From positions 62,001-126,000 of the forward strand of contig QCUL01000001.1 in NCBI GenBank assembly GCA_003210755.1: DNA of 64,000 nucleotides, given 5' to 3'. The notes below the pieces were generated by a model that was given only the letters and a program-made list of their open reading frames with translations, ran no database searches and was not told the origin of the DNA. A program made the translations under genes and the position numbers. Each line of letters begins with the position of its first letter. Positions within the stretch are counted from its first letter, which is position 1. Source of the stretch: Synechococcus sp. AG-679-C18. GTDB taxonomy: Bacteria; Cyanobacteriota; Cyanobacteriia; PCC-6307; Cyanobiaceae. Shown piece after piece: positions 1-9,193 of the stretch.

Positions 1-55
1 GTACTTGCCGACCAGCTCGATCTTGACTCAGAGAGCTTGAGAAGGACGACTGAGC

Positions 56-979
56 TCAGGAAGTGCGACTCAGACGGTCCATCACCATATCGGCCAGTGG
101 CACATTCATCAGGCGTTCCACCTCACGAATGCCCGTTGGGCTGGTGACATTGATTTCGCTGAGCATTCCGCCAATGACGTCGATGCCAACAAAGAACAAA
201 CCCTCCGACCTCAAGGCCGGAGCCAAAGCATCACAAATCAAGCGTTCACGCTCCGTGAGTTCCGTTGCCTCCGGATATCCACCAACGGCGAGATTGCTAC
301 GAAATTCACCTTCTTTTGGCTTGCGGTTGACAGCCCCCATTGGTTCGCCATCCACAAGAAGAATTCGTTTATCGCCGTCCGTAACAGCCGGCAAAAAACG
401 CTGAGCCATAACCGGAAGGGAGCCCTGGTTTGTCACAAGTTCGAGCAGCGCTCCCAGACCTGGTGCTGAAGCTGAGACCCGGACAACGCCTAAGCCGGCA
501 CGCCCCCCGAGAGGCTTCAGGACCACTTCATCTTGTTCACGAGCAAACGCCAACAGCTCAGAAATACGTCCTGAAACCAAAGTGGGAGCCATCCAGCGGC
601 TGAAGCGCAACGCACCAAGCTTTTCATTCCAGCTGCGCAGCGATGCCGGGCGGTTCAAAACCAAGGCACCTGCTCGCTCAGCAACATCGAGCAAATGGGT
701 CGCGTAGAGGTAAGCCTCATCCACAGGGGGATCTTTCCGCATCCAAATCGCCCCAAAACGATTGAGCGGACATCGCTCTGGGTCTCCGATGCTGACCCAG
801 GGATCTGGCTCCACCGGCACAGCGACCACCAAGGGTTCATCACCCATAGCGATCAAATCAGCGGGGGTGCAAGCCCAGACCTCATGGCCAGAGCGCTGAG
901 CTGCCTGCATCAACGCGGCTGTGGAGTCCTTTTCTGGATTGATCCGATCGAGCGGATCCAGTACAAAAAGCTGGCGCAT
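56..979 (-). CDS. gshB: Glutathione synthetase
   Basis: Joins gamma-glutamylcysteine and glycine with ATP to make glutathione in the cytoplasm. The 307-residue length fits the family. The N-terminal domain carries RKDPPVD (about 81-87), and an ATP-grasp domain follows with the glycine-rich loop [10 protein letters not shown] at about 155-164 and the late INVTSPTG motif near residue 280 that helps bind metal and substrate. It starts at an ATG, and the glutaredoxin gene lies 11 bases upstream on the same strand, so the two are probably cotranscribed. That pairing joins glutathione synthesis to a glutathione-using enzyme. Nothing looks broken. The 55 bases between its stop and the window edge show no feature. 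Confidence 0.95.
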   Translation of the reverse strand: MRQLFVLDPLDRINPEKDSTAALMQAAQRSGHEVWACTPADLIAMGDEPLVVAVPVEPDPWVSIGDPERCPLNRFGAIWMRKDPPVDEAYLYATHLLDVAERAGALVLNRPASLRSWNEKLGALRFSRWMAPTLVSGRISELLAFAREQDEVVLKPLGGRAGLGVVRVSASAPGLGALLELVTNQGSLPVMAQRFLPAVTDGDKRILLVDGEPMGAVNRKPKEGEFRSNLAVGGYPEATELTERERLICDALAPALRSEGLFFVGIDVIGGMLSEINVTSPTGIREVERLMNVPLADMVMDRLSRTS

Positions 980-990
980 CGTGGATTCAG

Positions 991-1254
991 TCAGAGCGAG
1001 CCGGAGAGCAGGGCATCTAGCTTCCCGGCTCTCTCGAGCGAATGCAGTTCATCGCAATCACCCAGATGCTGGTCGTTGATGAAGATCTGAGGAACGCTTC
1101 GACGTCCATTGCCTCGAGCTGCCATGGCATCACGGGCAGGCTCATCACCGTCCACGGCATGCTCGGTGTAGGCAACCCCTTTGCGGTCGAGCAGCTTCTT
1201 CGCGCGGACACAGAAGGGGCAGCTGCGCCATGTGTAGATCTCGACGCTCGGCAT
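991..1254 (-). CDS. grxC: Glutaredoxin (GrxC type)
   Basis: Small dithiol glutaredoxin that reduces disulfides and glutathione mixed disulfides with glutathione. The 87-residue protein has the thioredoxin fold order: the active site CPFC at residues 12-15, the cis-proline region SVPQIFIN near 53-60, and the GDCDEL glutathione-binding turn. Both active-site cysteines are present, so it should act as a dithiol enzyme rather than a monothiol CGFS iron-sulfur carrier. It lies directly upstream of gshB on the same strand. It is divergent from the FUSC pair that begins 53 bases away. Confidence 0.93.
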   Translation of the reverse strand: MPSVEIYTWRSCPFCVRAKKLLDRKGVAYTEHAVDGDEPARDAMAARGNGRRSVPQIFINDQHLGDCDELHSLERAGKLDALLSGSL

Positions 1255-1307
1255 GAAGGATTCATCATGGAATTGGAATCCTATGCAGGGGCGACCACTT
1301 CAGAGCG

Positions 1308-2102
1308 ATGGCACTCCGCTCCCCTTCAGCCGCGCAGATCCGCAACGCCCTCCAGGTGGGCTTTGCAGGTTTTTTGGCGGGTGGGCTGTTTCTGTTCGCG
1401 GGCACCGATGCCACACGCGTCGATGCCTTTTATTTGGCCTATGGAGTAGCTCGTAGCCTCCTACCTACGCCCGAAGCGTCCCTGAAGGCGGCCCGCGCAC
1501 GGGTGATCGGCACAGTGTTCGGCGGCTTTGTTGTGGTGCTGTTGCTTCAGTCCGTGAGCAATTGGCTCGCCGTTGGGATTGGCTACGTGCTGATCAAGCT
1601 GGTCGGCCGACGTCTCGGCTTTGATCAAGCCACGCTTACCAATGCCGTGATCATGGCCGTTCTGCTGGTGGCCGTTCCGGACTACCAGGCCATGGGTGGG
1701 CTCTATGTGCTCTACAGAAGTCTCTGGCACCTGGCGGGCCTGATGATCGGCATGGCAATCGAACGGCTGTTCTGGTTCACACCACTGTTGAAGCGCTTGC
1801 AGCACAGTGAATCCGATCTGATTCAGCGGCTGGATGATCTTTTAGGTGAGGGACCAGCCCAACGGCACCAAGAGCTGATCAAGGCCTATGCGGCCCATTG
1901 CACGTTGCGAACCCTGGTGCTCAGCAGTGATCAAGCCCACAAATTGACCACTCCTGACTCTCAGGAGCGCCAGGAGTGGTTGGAACAGGCGGTGCGTCAC
2001 GGTGTAGCGCTTCAAAGGGTCCCGAAAGAGCTGGAAGCAATCGACTCCGAAGGGTGCGGTGAAGCACTGCATCAGCTGAAGAGCTGCGGTGGATCGGCAT
2101 GA
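1308..2102 (+). CDS. FUSC-family inner membrane protein (first of a pair)
   Basis: The 264-residue protein has several hydrophobic segments in its first 150 residues, then a hydrophilic helical tail. The pattern, including RVIGTVFGG and the ERLFW region after the last membrane helix, resembles the fusaric-acid-resistance/aromatic-acid exporter (FUSC) superfamily. Full-length members are usually more than twice this size. A second FUSC-like gene follows with a 4-base ATGA overlap, so the two products may form one transporter as a hetero-complex. The substrate is unknown. The start ATG sits 53 bases from the divergent grxC. Confidence 0.7.
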   Translation: MALRSPSAAQIRNALQVGFAGFLAGGLFLFAGTDATRVDAFYLAYGVARSLLPTPEASLKAARARVIGTVFGGFVVVLLLQSVSNWLAVGIGYVLIKLVGRRLGFDQATLTNAVIMAVLLVAVPDYQAMGGLYVLYRSLWHLAGLMIGMAIERLFWFTPLLKRLQHSESDLIQRLDDLLGEGPAQRHQELIKAYAAHCTLRTLVLSSDQAHKLTTPDSQERQEWLEQAVRHGVALQRVPKELEAIDSEGCGEALHQLKSCGGSA

Positions 2103-3127
2103 CTTCCACTCCCCAGCTGGCCCTGATACTGCGCAACGGACTCTTGCTCATGCTGTTCCTAGCAGCTGTGAATCGCACGGGCCTGCCAGAGGGTCTATTC
2201 CTGGCCTTAGCGATCCTGGTTGTACTGGAGGCGGATCTCGGTGGAGGAGTGATCGCCGGACGGGAACGGATGCTGGGCAGCCTGATGGGGCTGCTGACGG
2301 TGGTCATCACCTCAGGGGTGTCTGCCCTGATTCCAATTCCGGCCAAAGTGTTTGGAGGTTTCCTGATGGTGCGTTTATTCAGCTTCAGCGCCGGCCTGAG
2401 TAGCGGTTACATCGTGGGCGGCCATGTGGTGGCGGGAAGTCTGTTGAACCATCCAGACGACTGGTGGTATTACGCCTTCTGGCGAACGGTGATGACGATC
2501 CTGGGAGTGTTCATCGGAGTGCTGCTGTCTAGACACGTGTACAGCCAACGCACAGTGAGCACCTGGCGAAGGCGCTGTGACAGCTGGATCGAGGACTTGG
2601 CTGAAGGTCTAGGCAATCTGAAGGCACGACCAGACCATGAACGCCACTACCTCGAGCTGCGTGAACGCCGCAATGCCCTTCGCCGAGCCCTCCCTCAGAT
2701 GATCGCCGAGCAGAGCGTGACCGGCAATCGCCTTGACGACGTTCAGTGGGCCCAGGAGACGCTTCAACACGGCAGCTCAGTGATGAGCTGCTGCCGCGAT
2801 CTCAGCATGCTGCTAGGCCTCAATCAACGGCTGCCTCCTGAACTAGCCGAATCCATCAACGACCTTCAGACCATTGGACAGCAGCGTTTGCATCAGCTCT
2901 GTTCTGGCAGGCCCCCCTCAGCCAAGGCGACGTCCTTAGACGCGCTCCAGCAGCGACTTCAGCAGGTCGTAGAGAAGCATTTGCTGCAGCTCAATGTGGA
3001 AACCGGCCATTCCGAAGCGACCATTGAACCAGCGAGCTCCTCGCGGCAGCGTCAACTGCTGGCATGCCGTCTGCTGCTGCTCAGCGATGCCCTGGGCCAG
3101 TTGCCAACTAGGGAGCGGATGCAGTGA
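2099..3127 (+). CDS. FUSC-family inner membrane protein (second of a pair)
   Basis: The 342-residue protein starts inside the stop codon of the preceding FUSC gene, which implies translational coupling. The first 150 residues hold several hydrophobic helices with the family-like [11 protein letters not shown] segment. The rest is a long, arginine- and glutamine-rich helical cytoplasmic domain. Together the two genes resemble a split version of a longer FUSC/PET-type efflux protein. No substrate can be named from sequence. prfB begins 48 bases downstream on the same strand. Confidence 0.65.
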   Translation: MTSTPQLALILRNGLLLMLFLAAVNRTGLPEGLFLALAILVVLEADLGGGVIAGRERMLGSLMGLLTVVITSGVSALIPIPAKVFGGFLMVRLFSFSAGLSSGYIVGGHVVAGSLLNHPDDWWYYAFWRTVMTILGVFIGVLLSRHVYSQRTVSTWRRRCDSWIEDLAEGLGNLKARPDHERHYLELRERRNALRRALPQMIAEQSVTGNRLDDVQWAQETLQHGSSVMSCCRDLSMLLGLNQRLPPELAESINDLQTIGQQRLHQLCSGRPPSAKATSLDALQQRLQQVVEKHLLQLNVETGHSEATIEPASSSRQRQLLACRLLLLSDALGQLPTRERMQ

Positions 3128-3175
3128 GCTGAGATTCCGCACTGATAATGTCGCGACAACGTCCAACGCATACCG

Positions 3176-4304
3176 TTGCTCGACCTCACAGACTTCAAAC
3201 GCGATCTATCCGAGCTCACTGACCGCCTGGGCCATGCCCAGGACTGTCTTTGACGTACCTGCACTCAACGCAAGGCAACAGGATCTCGAACAACTCGCCG
3301 CTCAGCCCAATTTTTGGGACGATCAGCAAAACGCCCAGAAGCAAATGCGGCGCCTCGACGAAGTGAAGGCGCAGCTGCAGCAACTTCTTGATTGGCGCGG
3401 AGCTGTGGACGATGGCTTGGCAACACTGGAGCTTTACGAGCTTGAGCCTGATGAAGACATCCTCAGCGAGGCCCAGCAGGGACTCGATCAGCTGCGGCTG
3501 GGTCTCGATCGTTGGGAGTTAGAGCGCCTTCTCAGCGGTGAGTACGACAAAGAGGGTGCTGTCTTGAGCATCAACGCCGGTGCCGGTGGTACGGACGCTC
3601 AGGACTGGGCACAGATGTTGTTGCGCATGTACACACGCTGGGCAGAAGACCAAGGCATGCGAGTGAGCGTGGATGAGCTCTCTGAGGGAGAGGAAGCTGG
3701 AATCAAAAGCGCCACCATCGAGATCGAAGGTCGCTATGCCTACGGCTACTTACGCAACGAAAAAGGCACGCATCGACTGGTTCGGATCTCGCCTTTCAAT
3801 GCCAATGACAAGCGGCAAACGAGCTTCGCGGGTGTGGAAGTGATGCCCAAACTTGATGAAGAAGTTGAACTCGATATCCCCGAAAAGGATCTCGAAGTCA
3901 CCACCTCCCGTTCAGGTGGCGCCGGTGGGCAAAACGTCAACAAAGTGGAAACGGCGGTTCGCATTCTTCACGTTCCCACCGGTCTGGCGGTGCGCTGCAC
4001 CCAAGAGCGCTCTCAACTCCAGAACAAGGAAAAAGCCATGGCCCTGCTCAAGGCGAAGTTGCTGGTGATCGCCCAAGAGCAACGAGCAGCCGAAATTGCT
4101 GACATTCGTGGTGACATCGTTGAAGCAGCCTGGGGGAATCAGATCCGCAACTACGTGTTTCACCCATATCAGATGGTGAAAGACCTGCGCACCCAAGAGG
4201 AGACCACGGATGTGCAAGGCGTGATGGATGGAGAACTCAACACCTTCATCCAGGCATTGCTGCGCCAAGGTGTAGATCGCCCAGGCAGCGACGACGACAG
4301 CTGA
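3176..4304 (+). CDS. prfB: Peptide chain release factor 2, with programmed +1 frameshift
   Basis: RF2 ends translation at UGA and UAA. A first reading frame of 25 codons (3176-3250, apparently TTG-initiated; a TAA at 3146 closes the frame upstream and no ATG lies between) runs into TGA at 3251-3253. Skipping base 3251 joins it to the frame 3252-4304 and gives about 375 residues, the usual RF2 size. The shift site CTTTGAC matches the canonical prfB site and has an AGGA element just upstream. The long frame contains the RF2 SPF anticodon-like motif (RISPFNAN) and the catalytic GGQ loop (GAGGQNVNK). An ATG at 3234 in the second frame would be an easy but wrong start call. Confidence 0.93.
3240..3254 (+). 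promoter_or_regulatory. prfB programmed +1 frameshift signal
   Basis: An internal Shine-Dalgarno-like AGGA at 3240-3243 is followed by a 4-base spacer and CTT TGA C (3248-3254). This is the classical autoregulatory arrangement: when RF2 is scarce, termination at UGA is slow, the ribosome slips one base, and full-length RF2 is made. The heptamer is exactly CTTTGAC. The element is seen directly; its activity is inferred from the family. Confidence 0.9.
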
Positions 4305-4332
4305 TCAACGTGCCCTTCATCACGATCTTTTC

Positions 4333-4542
4333 ATGACTCAGGCCTCCGGAAACGACAGCAGCCCCTCCTCACCCCAAAGCAAGGATCAAGGAGCACCACC
4401 GCCGAGTTTCGTGAAACTGGCCATGCGCAACATGGTGCGAAAGGGTCGTCAGAGCCTCTTCCACTTTGGTCTGACCGCAGCCGGATTCATTGGTTTCATT
4501 CTTGTGGTGGCCTGGCTAGGGCGACCGACACTCCCGCAATAG
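4333..4542 (+). CDS. DUF3285 small membrane protein
   Basis: The 69-residue protein has a polar, serine/proline-rich first 25 residues, a basic patch (MRNMVRKGRQS), and one hydrophobic helix near the C-terminus (GFIGFILVVAWLG). This matches the cyanobacterial DUF3285 family, which I recall lying next to prfB and ybeY in picocyanobacteria. The function is unknown. It sits 28 bases after prfB and 11 bases before ybeY, so it is probably part of the same transcript. Confidence 0.8.
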   Translation: MTQASGNDSSPSSPQSKDQGAPPPSFVKLAMRNMVRKGRQSLFHFGLTAAGFIGFILVVAWLGRPTLPQ

Positions 4543-4553
4543 TTACCGCCTCA

Positions 4554-5093
4554 ATGATCCAACTCGATCTGGCCTTCAGCCCAGCGGCGGCTGAGCTTCA
4601 AACTGCCGCTGATGACGAGGGGACCAGGTCCAGGCTGCAAGAGGCCAAAGACTGGGAGGATGAATTGATTCGTTGGCTTGAGGTCTTACGGCAAGACCAC
4701 GACAACCAATGTCCCGAAATCGTCAGGAGATCTGACTCGATCAGCCTGGGCTTGTCTCTGATCGATGACTCAAGCATCGCTGAGCTCAATCTCCGTTGGC
4801 GCCAGAAATCCAGCCCTACAGATGTCCTTTCTTTTGCCGCCATCGAGAGTGACATGCCCTTGAGTTCAGGCCAGGAGCTTGAGCTTGGGGACATTGTCGT
4901 TTCGGTTCCGACCGCGCGGCGTCAGGCTCTTGAGCAGGAACATGGCCTGGAACGAGAGCTCCGCTGGTTGGTGAGTCACGGACTGCTTCACCTGCTCGGT
5001 TGGGATCATCCCGATGAAAACTCCCTGGCTGCGATGCTGAACAAACAGGAGCGCCTCCTTGGCATGGACGGTAACGTTCAAGTCCTTAAGTGA
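4554..5093 (+). CDS. ybeY: Endoribonuclease YbeY (rRNA maturation factor)
   Basis: Zinc-dependent single-strand RNase that acts in 16S rRNA 3' end maturation and ribosome quality control. The 179-residue protein carries the diagnostic HGLLHLLGWDH motif near the C-terminus, with its three metal-binding histidines. The family-typical region around SPTDVLSFA and LGDIVVS is also present. Residues 1-60 form a less conserved extension. Its stop overlaps the GTG start of the next gene (GTGA), implying coupling with dgkA, an arrangement common in bacteria. Confidence 0.93.
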   Translation: MIQLDLAFSPAAAELQTAADDEGTRSRLQEAKDWEDELIRWLEVLRQDHDNQCPEIVRRSDSISLGLSLIDDSSIAELNLRWRQKSSPTDVLSFAAIESDMPLSSGQELELGDIVVSVPTARRQALEQEHGLERELRWLVSHGLLHLLGWDHPDENSLAAMLNKQERLLGMDGNVQVLK

Positions 5094-5587
5094 GATCGAC
5101 TGTGAATCAGCAGATGAAATCACTGCTGAACCCTGAAGACGGAGCACCGTTGCCCGATGAGATCAGCCAACGCAGCACCCATAAAGCGCATCGTGCAGCC
5201 AAAAGAGGTGCCTGGCGTATCGCGGGAGACTTGCCCTCCAGCTTCCGATATGCAGCCCAAGGGCTTGGCTACGGCTTTGTTAGCCAAAGGAATTTCCGCA
5301 TCCACGTTTGCACGGGAGCCTTGGTTCTTGGCATGGGGCTTTGGTTGTCGCTACCGGCCATCCAGCTCGCGGTACTCGTGCTCACAGTGGCCGTGGTCTT
5401 GGTTCTAGAGCTGATCAACACGGCTATCGAAGCCGCAGTGGATCTGGCAATCGGACGCCGTTTCCATCCCCTGGCCAGAATTGCCAAGGATTGTGCTGCA
5501 GCTGCTGTTCTCGTCTCCGCGATCAGCTCAATGCTGATCGCTCTTCTTCTTTTGATTCCACCCCTGCTTCAGCGCCTGGGCTTCTGA
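5090..5587 (+). CDS. dgkA: Diacylglycerol kinase (prokaryotic DgkA type)
   Basis: Integral membrane kinase that phosphorylates diacylglycerol or undecaprenol in the inner membrane. The 165-residue protein has a hydrophilic N-terminal extension of about 60 residues, then three hydrophobic helices. The family signature [14 protein letters not shown] and the [11 protein letters not shown] segment are both present. The GTG start at 5090 overlaps the ybeY stop; an internal GTG at 5102 is an alternative. trpG begins two bases after its stop, so the ybeY-dgkA-trpG genes are packed as an operon. Confidence 0.9.
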   Translation: MRSTVNQQMKSLLNPEDGAPLPDEISQRSTHKAHRAAKRGAWRIAGDLPSSFRYAAQGLGYGFVSQRNFRIHVCTGALVLGMGLWLSLPAIQLAVLVLTVAVVLVLELINTAIEAAVDLAIGRRFHPLARIAKDCAAAAVLVSAISSMLIALLLLIPPLLQRLGF

Positions 5588-5589
5588 AT

Positions 5590-6186
5590 ATGCTCCTGGT
5601 TATCGATAACTACGACAGTTTTACCTTCAACCTGGTGCAATACCTGGGGGAGCTCGCTAGCCAATTCCCAGTGGCCAACCACTTACGCGTGGAGCGAAAC
5701 GACGCCCTGAGCATAGAAGAAATTGGCACTCTCAATCCATCCGCGATCTTGCTCTCACCCGGCCCTGGAGATCCAGATCAAGCGGGTGTTTGCCTCGACG
5801 TCCTTCGCCAGCTCTCACCAACTGTCCCAACGCTTGGCGTGTGTCTAGGCCACCAATCGCTTGCTCAGGCCTACGGGGGACGCGTTGTAAGAGCCCATGA
5901 ACTGATGCATGGGAAAACCTCTCCGGTTCAGCATCGTGGAGAAGGAGTCTTCGCCGGGCTTCCCCAACCCCTCACAGCAACCAGGTATCACAGCCTCATC
6001 GCTGAACGAGAAACGCTTCCCGATTGCCTCGAGATCACGGCCTGGCTAGAGGACGGAACGATCATGGGGCTACGCCATCGCGACTATCCCCATTTGCAGG
6101 GAGTGCAGTTCCACCCGGAAAGTGTGCTCACAGAAGCCGGTCACAAGCTGCTTGCCAACTTTCTGCTTCAAATAAAGCGCGGGTGA
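5590..6186 (+). CDS. trpG: Anthranilate/aminodeoxychorismate synthase glutamine amidotransferase
   Basis: Class I glutamine amidotransferase subunit that supplies ammonia to anthranilate synthase, and possibly also to aminodeoxychorismate synthase (PabA role). The 198-residue protein begins with the family's [12 protein letters not shown]. It has the oxyanion region LLSPGPGDP, the nucleophile in GVCLGHQ (Cys about 85), and the HPESV histidine/glutamate pair near 170. A longer open frame extends upstream inside dgkA; the ATG at 5590 is chosen because the conserved protein begins there. Confidence 0.93.
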   Translation: MLLVIDNYDSFTFNLVQYLGELASQFPVANHLRVERNDALSIEEIGTLNPSAILLSPGPGDPDQAGVCLDVLRQLSPTVPTLGVCLGHQSLAQAYGGRVVRAHELMHGKTSPVQHRGEGVFAGLPQPLTATRYHSLIAERETLPDCLEITAWLEDGTIMGLRHRDYPHLQGVQFHPESVLTEAGHKLLANFLLQIKRG

Positions 6187-6224
6187 CATCACTGCTAGCT
6201 TCCTGATTGAGAAGACGGATAACC

Positions 6225-6962
6225 ATGTCGGTTCACCAACGGGTTCAGAGTCTTTGCAGCACTGTTCTGAATGGTTCAGTTCTACTCGCAATTGGAACTG
6301 CTGTTCCGGCTCATGCCGCAGGCGTAAGCATTACGAATTACGGCCACAGCGCTCTGCTCATCCGTGGAGGAGGCCAGTCCGTGATGGTGAATCCGTTTCG
6401 GGCCGTGGGCTGCGCAAAAGGGCTCGCTGAGCCTCGCGTGAATGCATCGGTAATCCTTGCCAGCTCTGAATTGCCCGATGAGGGAGCTCGCATTGGTGGG
6501 GGCACCTACCTTGCCAAGCCAGGCTCCTATCGAGTGGGCGGCCTCAAAATCGAAGGATTCGCCGCTCCCCATGACCGAGTGGGTGGTCGTCGCTTTGGCC
6601 AGGCCACAGTGTGGCGTTGGCAACAGGCCGGTCTTAGCTTTGCCCATCTCGGAGGCACGGCCGCAACGCTCAGCGGAGAAGACAAAGTGCTTCTCGGTCG
6701 GCCGGATGTCTTGATCATCGGTGTAGGAGGAGGCGGCAAGGTTTACAACGGCGAGGAAGCCGCCGATGTGGTTCGCTCGCTCAATCCGCGCCGGGTCATT
6801 CCCGTTCAGTACATCAACGGTGAGCCACCTGCCGGATGTGACCTCGGCGATGTGCAGCCTTTTTTAGATGCGATGGCAGGTACTGAGGTTCGCAAGGTGG
6901 GGCCAACTCTCAGCCTGCCAGGCAGCCTTGGAGACAACACCGTGATCGACGTGATGCGCTAA
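6225..6962 (+). CDS. Exported MBL-fold (UlaG-like) protein with eroded metal site
   Basis: The 245-residue protein starts at ATG 6225 (a TTG at 6207 would add six residues) with a signal-peptide-like N-terminus ending near AHAAG. The body follows the COG2220/UlaG-like metallo-beta-lactamase pattern, with GHSALLI near the start and a late VIPVQYINGE strand. However, the position expected to hold the HxHxDH zinc motif reads SSELPDEG, and the later metal-binding region reads HLGGTAAT. Most zinc ligands therefore appear lost, although the fold should remain. Catalysis is doubtful; a binding or structural role is possible. It closes the prfB-trpG run. Confidence 0.7.
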   Translation: MSVHQRVQSLCSTVLNGSVLLAIGTAVPAHAAGVSITNYGHSALLIRGGGQSVMVNPFRAVGCAKGLAEPRVNASVILASSELPDEGARIGGGTYLAKPGSYRVGGLKIEGFAAPHDRVGGRRFGQATVWRWQQAGLSFAHLGGTAATLSGEDKVLLGRPDVLIIGVGGGGKVYNGEEAADVVRSLNPRRVIPVQYINGEPPAGCDLGDVQPFLDAMAGTEVRKVGPTLSLPGSLGDNTVIDVMR

Positions 6963-6968
6963 TTACGG

Positions 6969-7997
6969 CTAACCCTCGTTCTTGCCGGTCATCAACATTG
7001 TGGCCAGCAACGCTGACAATTCGGTTCGATCCAAACCGGCGATCAGGGCCAAGAGAAGGAGGATCCTCGCCTTCTGTGGGCTAAGACTTCCCGCCGGGAG
7101 CAAACCAAGCTGATCATTCCGATCACATGGATGAACAGGGCCACTGCCGCAACGACTCGCACGCAACATCAGTGGCAACTGACCAGGCCACTGCATCAAG
7201 GCATCACGCTCCACTAAAGACAATTGACCAGCCCCGGTGCCGGTCCACACCAGCCCTTTCACCCCGGCTTGCAAAAGGGCCGAAATCATTGCCAACGGAG
7301 GGTCTACACATCCGTAGAGGATGGCGACCTGAGGCCAATCAACGGGTAGTTCAAGCGTGGCGAAAGGAACGGATCGAGGCCCAGACTTCAGCGGGAGGTG
7401 AACTCCAAGGTCATCCACCCAGCCCAGAGGTCCGGATCCAGGGCTCTCAAACGCTCCTACACCCTGAGTAGCCACCTTGGTGACCGCTCTGGCTCCATGA
7501 ATTTGGCCATCCATCACCACCAGCACCCCGTGCCCGATGGCTTGAGTGCTGGTCGCCACTTGAACAGCCTGAAAAAGATTCAGCGGACCATCCGCACTCA
7601 GAGCTGTCGCTGGCCTCATGGCTCCCACCAAGACCACAGGTCGCGGGTCGTCAATCAGAAGCTCGAGCAACCAGGCGGATTCCTCCATGGTGTTCGTGCC
7701 GTGCGTAATCACGACTCCCGCCAGCTCAGAAGATTCAGCGAAACCCCGGCGGATTCGCTTCACCAAATCGATCCAATGCTGAAACTGCAGATCAGCACTA
7801 TCCACATTGGCAAGTTGTTCAACCTGGATCAGAGCGAACCGTTGCAGCTGCGGCAGCTTCTGGAGCAGTTCTGAAGCAGCCAAAGCGCCTGCGGTGTAAT
7901 CGTTCAGGGAGGTGCTATCGGCACCACGGCCCGCAATGGTGCCTCCCATAGCAAGAAGAAGCAGCTTCGGGGGGATTTCAGATTGATCGACTATCAA
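6969..7997 (-). CDS. L-asparaginase family protein
   Basis: Hydrolyses asparagine to aspartate and ammonia. The 342-residue protein has the first threonine motif AMGGTIAG near residue 16 and the second catalytic motif ITHGTNTMEESAW, which carries the Thr-Asp-Lys type active-site region of the type I/II asparaginase fold. No signal peptide is obvious, so it is probably cytoplasmic. Its start overlaps the stop of hisC by four bases on the same strand, so the two are likely translated together. It converges with the MBL gene, whose stop lies 6 bases away. Confidence 0.9.
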   Translation of the reverse strand: MIVDQSEIPPKLLLLAMGGTIAGRGADSTSLNDYTAGALAASELLQKLPQLQRFALIQVEQLANVDSADLQFQHWIDLVKRIRRGFAESSELAGVVITHGTNTMEESAWLLELLIDDPRPVVLVGAMRPATALSADGPLNLFQAVQVATSTQAIGHGVLVVMDGQIHGARAVTKVATQGVGAFESPGSGPLGWVDDLGVHLPLKSGPRSVPFATLELPVDWPQVAILYGCVDPPLAMISALLQAGVKGLVWTGTGAGQLSLVERDALMQWPGQLPLMLRASRCGSGPVHPCDRNDQLGLLPAGSLSPQKARILLLLALIAGLDRTELSALLATMLMTGKNEG

Positions 7998-9115
7998 AGC
8001 TCAGAGTCGATCGCGACATAAGCCTTCCAAAAGCGTTGCATCTGTTCGGTGGTGCCAATGCTGATGCGCAGCGAGCCATTAATTTGCGGCTTCCCTGACA
8101 TCGAACGCACCAAAATACCGGCCGCCCGAAGCTCCGCCTCAACGGCCTCAACCGAACGACGAGGCCAAACCAGAAGATAATTCCCTCCATCAACATGGTG
8201 CTTAATACGCATGTGTGTCATTTCAGATACTATCCAGTTACGCGCGCGTAACACTTCTCTGACATAGCTATTCGTGTAATCCTGATCTTTTAAGGCCTCC
8301 ATCGCCGCCGTCACCGCCAAAATGTTGACGTCATACGGTCCAGTGACCCGGCCAACCCGGTCCACCAAGTCGGGATGACCAAGGGCAAACCCAATCCGCA
8401 GGCCGGCAAGGCCAGCGGTTTTAGCCAGCGATCGGAGCACCAGCAGATTGGGGAAGGCCTCGAAATCAACCGACGGCAAGACGCTGTCTCCAGTGAAAGC
8501 TTCGTACAACTCATCCACAACAACAAGCGTTTCTTGCGCCTGACGAGCTAATTCCAACACCTGATCCGCTGCCAAACGCGTTCCCGTTGGGTTATTCGGA
8601 TTGCACAGCATCAAGATGCGCGGAGTGCGCAGCAAGGCAGTGCGAATCTCCTCGAGTGGGAAGACAAAACCTGGCAGCTCGTGAGGCACAGCCTCAATGA
8701 CCATCCCCTGCATCCCTGCGCAAGGGGCGTAGTAGCCAAAGGTCGGGCTGGTGGTGAGCAGGGTGTCGCCGGAGGCTCCGTAGGCCTGAAGCACGGCATG
8801 AATTGCGGCATCAACCCCGTTGAACACCCCCACGTGTGCTGGAGTCAGCGCAGAGGTCAATCCAGCTGGGGAGGACGAAAGATTGGCAATCAGTGCTTCA
8901 CGAAGGCCGTCGTACTCGGGGTAGATCGCGATGTGATCCGCGGGAAAAGAACGGATCGCCTCCACCACCTTTGGGCTGGGCCCAATCGTGTTTTCGTTGA
9001 AATCAAGCCGCAATAAATTTCGTCGTCCCTCGAGAGGCGCGCTGTAGGCCTTGAGCCGCTCAACCTCAGGCCTTGCTTTCAAAAAATCGCTTAGGGGGTA
9101 TCCGTTCACAGCCAA
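7994..9115 (-). CDS. hisC: Histidinol-phosphate aminotransferase
   Basis: PLP-dependent class I/II aminotransferase that converts imidazole acetol phosphate to histidinol phosphate. The 373-residue protein shows LRLDFNENTIGPSP (substrate arm), YPEYDGLREAL, the NPNNPTGT motif, VVDELYEAF, and the PLP-lysine region LRSLAKTAGLAGLRIG. A second, less typical HisC/CobD-like enzyme is encoded near 52 kb; this one is the better HisC match. It lies between argS (upstream, 78 bases) and the asparaginase (4-base overlap). Confidence 0.88.
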   Translation of the reverse strand: MAVNGYPLSDFLKARPEVERLKAYSAPLEGRRNLLRLDFNENTIGPSPKVVEAIRSFPADHIAIYPEYDGLREALIANLSSSPAGLTSALTPAHVGVFNGVDAAIHAVLQAYGASGDTLLTTSPTFGYYAPCAGMQGMVIEAVPHELPGFVFPLEEIRTALLRTPRILMLCNPNNPTGTRLAADQVLELARQAQETLVVVDELYEAFTGDSVLPSVDFEAFPNLLVLRSLAKTAGLAGLRIGFALGHPDLVDRVGRVTGPYDVNILAVTAAMEALKDQDYTNSYVREVLRARNWIVSEMTHMRIKHHVDGGNYLLVWPRRSVEAVEAELRAAGILVRSMSGKPQINGSLRISIGTTEQMQRFWKAYVAIDSEL

Positions 9116-9193
9116 TCACGAGTCATTGGTAAGTCAAAACTTGATAGAGAATTTCAGCCATAGCCTCTGATCCTGCAGAGAAAATGGTGCCAT

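Noticed and set aside
2994-3251. Upstream extension of the RF2 frame reaching back into the FUSC gene
   Set aside because: The extended N-terminus overlaps the FUSC coding sequence and has no RF2 similarity. The 25-codon zero frame with CTTTGAC explains the true N-terminus.
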